A DNA stretch of 64,000 nt from Rhodospirillales bacterium (GTDB taxonomy: Bacteria; Pseudomonadota; Alphaproteobacteria; Rhodospirillales; Magnetospirillaceae): positions 62,001 to 126,000 of the forward strand of contig JACFNC010000010.1 of NCBI GenBank assembly GCA_019455065.1, in the 5' to 3' direction. The notes beneath the pieces were generated by a model. It was given only the letters and a program-made list of their open reading frames with translations. It was not told the DNA's origin and made no database searches. Below, in pieces: positions 58,704 to 64,000 of the stretch; within the stretch, counting starts at the first letter, position 1, and each line of letters opens with the position of its first letter. A program made the position numbers and the translations under genes.

Positions 58704-59369
58704 TTAAACGTCTGACGAAGGCTCCTTCTCGGGGGTTCGCGCTCGCCAACCCTCGATAAAGGTGCTGATGACGGCGTCGGCCTGTTCCGCGAGCACGAAC
58801 CGGAAATCGGAGAGAATCCAACGGAAAGCCAATCCCTGGACGCAGCTGATCAGGATACATGCGCATTGTTCGGCATCCAGGTCGGCCCGCAACTCCCCGG
58901 AGGCCTGGCCCGCCCGGATCAGCCCGGCCAGAAACTGCAGGAAGAACATGACCAGTTCCTCCATCCGCTGGCGCACCGCCGGATCGCCGCTCCGCAGTTC
59001 CTCCGAGAACAGCAGGCGCGGAATGCCCGGCTGCTCCTGAATGAAGCCGAGGTGAGCACGGATGACTGCCCGCAGCCTCTCCAGCGGCGTCAACGAACCG
59101 AGGTCGAAGCCGCGCATCTTCTCCTGGAGATTGGACTGGATGGCGTCGACCAGGGCGAGCAGCACCTGACTCTTGCTGCCGAAATGAAGAAACAGCGTCG
59201 GCTGCGCCACGCCCACCGCTTCCGAGAGGGATCGGGTGGTCAGCTTGTCGACGCCATGGTGGCGGATGATCTCCATGGCGGCTGCGACGATGTCTTGCCG
59301 CCGGACTTCTGCGGAGAGGCGGCGGCGGCGCCGGGGCTTTTCGATCGCGGGAGTTTGTTCGTTGGCCAT
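58704..59369 (-). CDS. TetR-family transcriptional regulator
   Basis: A 221-residue regulator with the TetR N-terminal domain (IVAAAMEIIRHHGVDKLTTRSLSEAVGVAQPTLFLHFGSKSQ, helix-turn-helix around residues 30-70). The C-terminal ligand domain is of the AcrR/YsiA-like type. Target genes are not apparent; no operator was recognised nearby. ATG 59369 (MANEQTP) was chosen over 59387. An Arg-rich N-terminal extension precedes the DNA-binding domain. Confidence 0.9.
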   Translation of the reverse strand: MANEQTPAIEKPRRRRRLSAEVRRQDIVAAAMEIIRHHGVDKLTTRSLSEAVGVAQPTLFLHFGSKSQVLLALVDAIQSNLQEKMRGFDLGSLTPLERLRAVIRAHLGFIQEQPGIPRLLFSEELRSGDPAVRQRMEELVMFFLQFLAGLIRAGQASGELRADLDAEQCACILISCVQGLAFRWILSDFRFVLAEQADAVISTFIEGWRARTPEKEPSSDV

Positions 59370-59434
59370 GACGGGGAGCCTTAGCACAGATGACCGAACA
59401 GGTCCAAGGTGGCCGGAAGATGATGGCCGGGTGG

Positions 59435-60418
59435 TCAGTCCAGCGTGAACGCCTCGAAGGGCTCGCCCGCCTGCCGCTCCGCGAAGCCGAAGAACTCGAA
59501 GCTGGCTGCGATGTGCGGCGGCGGCTCGGCGACGAGGCGCAGGGTTCCCCCGGCGGGGTGGGGTACTTCGATGGCGCGGGCGTGCAAATGCAGCTTGCGG
59601 CTGACTCCTTGCCCGGCGAGAAACGCCTCGGCGGCCCCATACTTGCCGTCACCCAGGATCGGCGTCCCCAACAGGGCGCAATGGGCGCGGAGCTGGTGGG
59701 TGCGCCCGGTCTTCGGCATGAGTTCCAGCCACGCCACGCGCCGTGCCGCGGTGTCGACGACGCGGTACCAGGTTACTGCCCGCCTGCCCTCGTCCTCGTC
59801 CACGGCCATTTTCTCGCCCAGCCGGCCCGGCAGCTTGGCGAGCGGCGCGTCGATCCGCCCCTGGCGCAGCTTCGGCACCCCCACGACCAGCGCCCAATAG
59901 AGCTTGCGAGCGCCCCGGCTGCGGAAGGCGGCGGCCAGCTTGGCGGCGGCGGCGGCGGTGCGCCCGAGCAGGAGCACGCCGCTGGTGTTCTTGTCGAGCC
60001 GGTGGACGAGGCGCGGTCGCTCGCCGTCGAAGCGCAGGGCATCGAGCAGGGCGTCGAGATGCTTAATCGTGCCCGTGCCGCCCTGCACCGCCAGACCCGG
60101 CGGCTTGTTGATGGCGATGACATGGGCGTCGCGATGTATGACCATCGCCCGCACCGCCTCGGCCTCACCCTCGTTGATCCGGGGCGCGGGCTTGGCGGCC
60201 GGAGGCGCCGGCTGGGACGGCAGGGGCGGTATGCGGATCTGCTGGCCCGGCTCCAGGCGTTGGTTGGCCTTGGCCCGCCTGCCGTCAACCCGCACCTGGC
60301 CGGTGCGCAGGTACTTCTCAAGCAGACCGTGGGTGACTTGCGGCAGATGCCGGCGGAACCAGCGGTCGAGCCGGATGTCGGCCTCGTCAGCGGCCACCGT
60401 GCGGGTTTGAACGCTCAT
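59435..60418 (-). CDS. RluC/RluD-type pseudouridine synthase
   Basis: A 327-residue rRNA pseudouridine synthase: an S4 domain near residues 10-60 (RLDRWFRRHLPQVTHGLLEKYLRTGQVRVDG), then the catalytic domain with Asp in HRLDKNTSGVLLLGRT and the GRTHQLRAHCALLGTPILGD block. RluC is the closest call; RluD cannot be excluded. The ATG overlaps the crcB stop. Confidence 0.92.
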   Translation of the reverse strand: MSVQTRTVAADEADIRLDRWFRRHLPQVTHGLLEKYLRTGQVRVDGRRAKANQRLEPGQQIRIPPLPSQPAPPAAKPAPRINEGEAEAVRAMVIHRDAHVIAINKPPGLAVQGGTGTIKHLDALLDALRFDGERPRLVHRLDKNTSGVLLLGRTAAAAAKLAAAFRSRGARKLYWALVVGVPKLRQGRIDAPLAKLPGRLGEKMAVDEDEGRRAVTWYRVVDTAARRVAWLELMPKTGRTHQLRAHCALLGTPILGDGKYGAAEAFLAGQGVSRKLHLHARAIEVPHPAGGTLRLVAEPPPHIAASFEFFGFAERQAGEPFEAFTLD

Positions 60419-60801
60419 CGCAGGAATTGGCGCACCAGCGCCAGTCCCAGGAACAAGGCGCCGACAGAGAGGATCACCGAAGCGATCGCATACAGCGCCG
60501 CAATCGCGACCTGGTGACGTTCCCACAGGACCGCGACGTCGAGCGAGAACGCAGAGAAGGTGGTGAACCCCCCAAGCACGCCGACCGTCAGCATCGCGCG
60601 CAGTTCCGGGCTTGGCGACCACATCTGTGCCGAAGCCTCGACGAGCACGCCCATCGCGAACGAGCCGACCACGTTGACGAACAGGGTGCCCCAGGGAAAG
60701 CCGCTCCCCAGCCAGCCGCCAACCGCCGACATGGCGAGGTAGCGGCCCACCGATCCGGCGGCGCCGCCCACCGCGACCGCGAAGACCATCTGAGCGTTCA
60801 T
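60415..60801 (-). CDS. crcB: Fluoride channel CrcB/Fluc
   Basis: A 128-residue four-helix membrane protein that exports fluoride. Features: GGAAGSVGRYL near the N-terminus, GTLFVNVVGSFAMG (with the channel Asn) and GGFTTFSAFSLD (the Phe-box and Na+-site region). ATG 60801 was chosen. It overlaps rluC by four bases. The 82-base leader was examined for a fluoride riboswitch and none was convincing. Confidence 0.95.
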   Translation of the reverse strand: MNAQMVFAVAVGGAAGSVGRYLAMSAVGGWLGSGFPWGTLFVNVVGSFAMGVLVEASAQMWSPSPELRAMLTVGVLGGFTTFSAFSLDVAVLWERHQVAIAALYAIASVILSVGALFLGLALVRQFLR

Positions 60802-60883
60802 CGGCCCCCCGGATAGAGATGGGTCATCATCGAGCCGCAGCCGCAAGGACCGTCCCGCACGCCGCGGCGCTTCTGAGATACAC

Positions 60884-61333
60884 CTACCCCGGCCGCCGCG
60901 CCACCATGTTGATGGCGCGCATCGACAGGACCGCCTCGCCGTCCTGATTGAAGGTTTCGATGAGCGAGCGCACCACCCCGCGGTCCGGTTTGCTCTGGGA
61001 AGGCCGGGATTCGATCACCGTGACGCGCACGGACAGCCGGTCGCCGGGACGTACCGGGCGCAGCCACCGCAACTCGTCAAGCCCGGGCGACGCCATGCTG
61101 GAGGCCCGCGAGAGATAGTTCTCAGCAAACAACCGCATCATCAGCGCACAGGTATGCCACCCGCTGGCGATCAGACCGCCGAACGGGCCGGTCGCGGCGA
61201 AGTCGGGATCCGTGTGGATCGGCTGTGGATCGTAGCGCCGGGCAAATTCAAGGATATCATCCCGCCCGACGGCAACCTCGCCCAGTTGGTGCACCGCACC
61301 CTCGACATAATCCTCCAGCCACCGTTCGGTCAC
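60884..61333 (-). CDS. MaoC-family (R)-specific enoyl-CoA hydratase-like dehydratase
   Basis: A 149-residue hotdog enzyme with the MaoC motif FARRYDPQPIHTDPDFAATGPFGGLIASGWHTC, including catalytic Asp and His. Start is GTG 61333, with GAGGGG upstream. The frame is open above, but without family similarity. Substrate unknown. Confidence 0.92.
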   Translation of the reverse strand: MTERWLEDYVEGAVHQLGEVAVGRDDILEFARRYDPQPIHTDPDFAATGPFGGLIASGWHTCALMMRLFAENYLSRASSMASPGLDELRWLRPVRPGDRLSVRVTVIESRPSQSKPDRGVVRSLIETFNQDGEAVLSMRAINMVARRPG

Positions 61334-61367
61334 CCTACGTTCCCCTCTCGCTAGAAATTGCTGGTAA

Positions 61368-61847
61368 TCATGGCGCGGCGGCGATGGCCGCCGGCGTGGC
61401 CGCGAGCGCGGCGATAAGATCGGTCGGCGCCAGCTTGATCTGCAAGCCGCGCTGGCCGCCGTTGACGACCATGAAGGGCAAGGTCTGCGCACTGCTGTCG
61501 ACGAAACTGCGAAGCCGCTTCTTCTGGCCGAAGGGACTGATGCCGCCCACGTGGTAGCCGCTGATCCGCTCGGCCGCGTCGACGCTCAGCAGGGCGGCGG
61601 ACTTGCCGCCCGCCACCGCCGCCAAGGCCTTGAGGCTGAGTTCGCGGTCGGAAGGCAGCAGGGCCACGCACACCCGGTCGCCCACCATGGTCATCAGCGT
61701 CTTGAAGACGAGCGCCGGCGGAAGGCCCAGGGCGGCCGCGGCCTGGAGTCCGATCGACGGGGCGTCGGGATCGTAGTCGTACTCGAGGAGTTCGAAGGGC
61801 TTGCCCGCGGCCTTGAGCGCGGCCGTCGCGCGGGTCGTTCTAGCCAC
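61368..61847 (-). CDS. ybaK: YbaK/EbsC-type Cys-tRNA(Pro) deacylase
   Basis: Removes cysteine mischarged on tRNA-Pro. The 159-residue protein has VFKTLMTMV with the functional Lys and GYHVGGISPFGQKKRLRSFVDSSA, diagnostic for the family. Translation starts at GTG, overlapping the rarA stop by 8 bases. Confidence 0.93.
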   Translation of the reverse strand: MARTTRATAALKAAGKPFELLEYDYDPDAPSIGLQAAAALGLPPALVFKTLMTMVGDRVCVALLPSDRELSLKALAAVAGGKSAALLSVDAAERISGYHVGGISPFGQKKRLRSFVDSSAQTLPFMVVNGGQRGLQIKLAPTDLIAALAATPAAIAAAP

Positions 61848-63129
61848 CTTTGGCTTTCCGCAATTTGTCCCAGTAGTCCAGGCGTTTCCTGATCTCGCGC
61901 TCGAAGCCGCGCTCGGCTGGGTCGTAGAAGCGGCGGCGCGCCATCCCGTCGGGGAAGTAGTTCTGGCCCGAGAACCCCTCCTCGGTGTCGTGATCGTACT
62001 GATAGCCTTTGCCGTAGCCGAGGTCGCGCATCATCCGGGTGGGCGCGTTCAGGATATGCATGGGCGGCATCAGCGAGCCGGTTTCCTTGGCGGCCCGCTT
62101 GGCCGCCCCGAACGCCACATAGGCGGCGTTCGACTTGGGCGCCGTGCCCAGATAGATGACCAATTGCGCCAGGGCCAGGTCGCCCTCGGGCGAGCCCAGC
62201 CGCTCGTAAACCTCCCACGCGGCGAGCGCCTGCTGCACCGCCTGGGGATCGGCGAGACCGATATCCTCGACCGCGAAGCGCGTGAGCCGCCGCGCGATGT
62301 AGCGCGGGTCCTCGCCGCCGTCGAGCATGCGAGCCATCCAGTACAACGCGGCATCGGTGTCCGAGCCGCGCAGCGACTTGTGCAGGGCGCTGATGAGGTT
62401 GAAGTGCCCCTCCTGGCTCTTGTCGTAGAGCGGGGCACGTTTCTGCACGGCTTCCGCGACGCCCTTGGCATCGAGTGTCGCGCCCTCGGGAAGTTCGTAG
62501 AGCATCTCGGTCATATTGAGGAGATAGCGCCCGTCGCCATCGGCCATGGCGCGCAAGGCGGCCCGGCCGTCGGCGTCGACGGGAATCGGCCGCCCGACCT
62601 CGGTCTCGGCACGGGCGAGAAGCTTCTCCAGCGCCGCATCGTCGAGCCGACGGAGCACCAGGACCTGACAGCGCGACAACAGCGCGGCATTGAGCTCGAA
62701 CGACGGGTTCTCGGTCGTCGCCCCCACCAGTATTACGGTGCCGTCCTCGACGTAGGGCAGAAAGCCATCCTGCTGGGCACGGTTGAACCGATGTATCTCG
62801 TCTATGAAGAGAAGCGTTCCCTCGCCCATTTGGCGGCGCTTGGCCGCGGAGTCGAACACCCGCCGTAGATCGGCGACGCCCGAGAACACCGCCGACAGGG
62901 GAACGAAATGGAGATCGGTCTGCTCGGCCAGCAGGCGCGCGATGGTCGTCTTGCCGCAGCCGGGCGGCCCCCACAGGATGATCGAGGCGAGACGGCCGAC
63001 TCGCAGCATGCGGCCGATCGGCCCCTCGGCCTCGAGCAGGTGGTCCTGCCCGACGACCTCGTCCAGCCGGGCCGGGCGAAGCCGGTCGGCCAGCGGCCGG
63101 GGCGCCTGGGATTCGAACAGGGTGCTCAA
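61840..63129 (-). CDS. rarA: Replication-associated recombination AAA+ ATPase RarA
   Basis: Acts at stalled replication forks. The 429-residue protein has Walker [10 protein letters not shown], Walker [19 protein letters not shown], sensor [20 protein letters not shown] and the RarA C-terminal blocks ([27 protein letters not shown]-like [14 protein letters not shown]). Translation starts at TTG, overlapping the stop of the preceding protease gene. Confidence 0.96.
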   Translation of the reverse strand: MSTLFESQAPRPLADRLRPARLDEVVGQDHLLEAEGPIGRMLRVGRLASIILWGPPGCGKTTIARLLAEQTDLHFVPLSAVFSGVADLRRVFDSAAKRRQMGEGTLLFIDEIHRFNRAQQDGFLPYVEDGTVILVGATTENPSFELNAALLSRCQVLVLRRLDDAALEKLLARAETEVGRPIPVDADGRAALRAMADGDGRYLLNMTEMLYELPEGATLDAKGVAEAVQKRAPLYDKSQEGHFNLISALHKSLRGSDTDAALYWMARMLDGGEDPRYIARRLTRFAVEDIGLADPQAVQQALAAWEVYERLGSPEGDLALAQLVIYLGTAPKSNAAYVAFGAAKRAAKETGSLMPPMHILNAPTRMMRDLGYGKGYQYDHDTEEGFSGQNYFPDGMARRRFYDPAERGFEREIRKRLDYWDKLRKAKGG

Positions 63130-64000
63130 TTGCCCACCAGGAAGGTCACGATCTCACCATTGCGGTTCAGCGAAATCTTCCACCCGTTGTAGCGCGCCGC
63201 CAGCAGCCGGCGAAGATCGGCGACCCGTTCGACCGCATGATCGTTCACCTTCACTATGATGTCGCCGGGCCGGATTTCCAGCCGGTGCGCCACGCTGCCC
63301 CGGCGGACCTTGGTCACCACCACCCCCTTCCCAACCAGGGGCAGGCCGATCTCGTCGATCAGGGCGGGGTTCAGGTTGGCAATCGTCGCCCCGGCAAAGG
63401 GATTGTGGCCGGCGACCTCGGTCTCGTCGCGCGGCGGGTCCTCGGGGGGCGCCACCAGTTTCACCCCCAACCGCCTTTCCGTGCCCTTGCGCAACACGGT
63501 CATCTCGGCGCTGCCGCCGACCGGGAGGGTGGCGATGCGGAAGCGTAGCGACTCGGCGTCCTCGATTTCGCGCCCGTTCACGGCGATGACCACGTCGCCG
63601 ACCTTCAAGCCGGCACGCTCGGCGGGGCCACCCGGATGCAGGCTGTTGATGAGCACGCCCATCGGCCTCGCAAGGCCCAACGCGGACGCCATTTCGGCGG
63701 TAACCGGCTGGCCGGTAGCACCCAGCCAAGGCCGAATGGCCCGTCCCCCGTTGGCGATTCCGGCGATCACCGCCTTGACCATCGTGGTCGGAATGGCAAA
63801 GCCGATGCCGTTCGATCCGCCATCGCGGGAATAGATGGCCGTGTTGATGCCGACCAGGCGGCCCTGCATGTCGACCAGAGCGCCCCCGGAATTGCCCGGG
63901 TTGATCGCGGCGTCCGTCTGGATGAAGGACCGGAAATCCCCGATGCCCACGGTGGTGCGCGCCAACGCCGAGACGATCCCGCTGGTGACGGTCTGCCCGA
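63126..64000 (-). CDS. Do/DegQ-type serine protease, C-terminal part (5' end outside window)
   Basis: The frame runs to the window edge. Visible residues begin [20 protein letters not shown] and include the catalytic Ser in [13 protein letters not shown]. Two PDZ domains follow ([45 protein letters not shown]). It is the second Do protease in the window; the first is at 25346-26866. It stands directly before rarA in one operon. Confidence 0.9.
   Translation of the reverse strand, partial: GQTVTSGIVSALARTTVGIGDFRSFIQTDAAINPGNSGGALVDMQGRLVGINTAIYSRDGGSNGIGFAIPTTMVKAVIAGIANGGRAIRPWLGATGQPVTAEMASALGLARPMGVLINSLHPGGPAERAGLKVGDVVIAVNGREIEDAESLRFRIATLPVGGSAEMTVLRKGTERRLGVKLVAPPEDPPRDETEVAGHNPFAGATIANLNPALIDEIGLPLVGKGVVVTKVRRGSVAHRLEIRPGDIIVKVNDHAVERVADLRRLLAARYNGWKISLNRNGEIVTFLVGN

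Noticed and set aside
60802-60883. Fluoride riboswitch in the crcB leader
   Set aside because: A TGATGAC element is present on the - strand, but the conserved 5' half and the following bases do not match the motif.

Overview
This window is GC-rich, densely coded, and most likely from an alphaproteobacterium, probably of the Rhodospirillales type. Reasons: an ATP12-type F1-ATPase assembly chaperone, a Tat-exported clade I NosZ, a protein acetyltransferase with a fused acyl-CoA-synthetase part, linked leucine/isovalerate (liu) and propionyl-CoA carboxylase operons, frequent GTG/TTG starts, and intergenic palindrome families of a kind common in that group. The exact genus cannot be fixed by eye.

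Layout. (1) 1-9.6 kb: the 3' end of a Pat-like acetyltransferase, then a complete nitrous oxide reductase cluster nosRZDFYL on the + strand, then a hemerythrin gene. A 39-bp exact copy of the pat 3' end lies on the far side of the nos cluster, which therefore looks like an inserted island. (2) 9.6-17.3 kb: a giant AsmA/YhdP-like envelope protein, glnE, bcp and an M23 peptidase. (3) 17.3-20.9 kb: an oxidative-stress and iron block, with oxyR divergent from ahpC-ahpD, followed by bfd-bfr and a lone receiver protein. (4) 21-31.4 kb: a membrane hydrolase, a frameshifted moaA, a degP/response regulator/histidine kinase operon, a PA2778/PA2779-type pair, marC, an iron-binding protein gene, and an orphan Hpt plus receiver pair. 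(5) 31.5-44.7 kb: a long leucine/isovalerate catabolic operon on the - strand, with its MerR-type regulator LiuR and two matching operator palindromes. An unrecognised 449-residue gene sits between regulator and operon. (6) 44.7-50.4 kb: mgtE, maeB, tRNA-Leu(GAG), lipB and a GGDEF protein. (7) 50.6-64 kb: an almost unbroken - strand run: degQ (partial), rarA, ybaK, maoC, crcB, rluC, tetR, HAD phosphatase, asmA, atp12, pccB, pccA, acyP. A small GIY-YIG nuclease gene lies between pccB and pccA, exactly bracketed by inverted 42-nt palindromic repeats.

How it fits together: the cell can respire N2O, degrade leucine/isovalerate through methylcrotonyl-CoA and HMG-CoA to acetyl-CoA, and carboxylate propionyl-CoA. 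It protects itself with AhpC/AhpD, Bcp and iron storage. The two observations most worth following are the bracketed GIY-YIG element (52958-53327), whose two repeats differ by compensatory stem changes, and the direct repeat flanking the nos cluster (974-1012 and 9001-9039), next to the remnant of a second hemerythrin gene.
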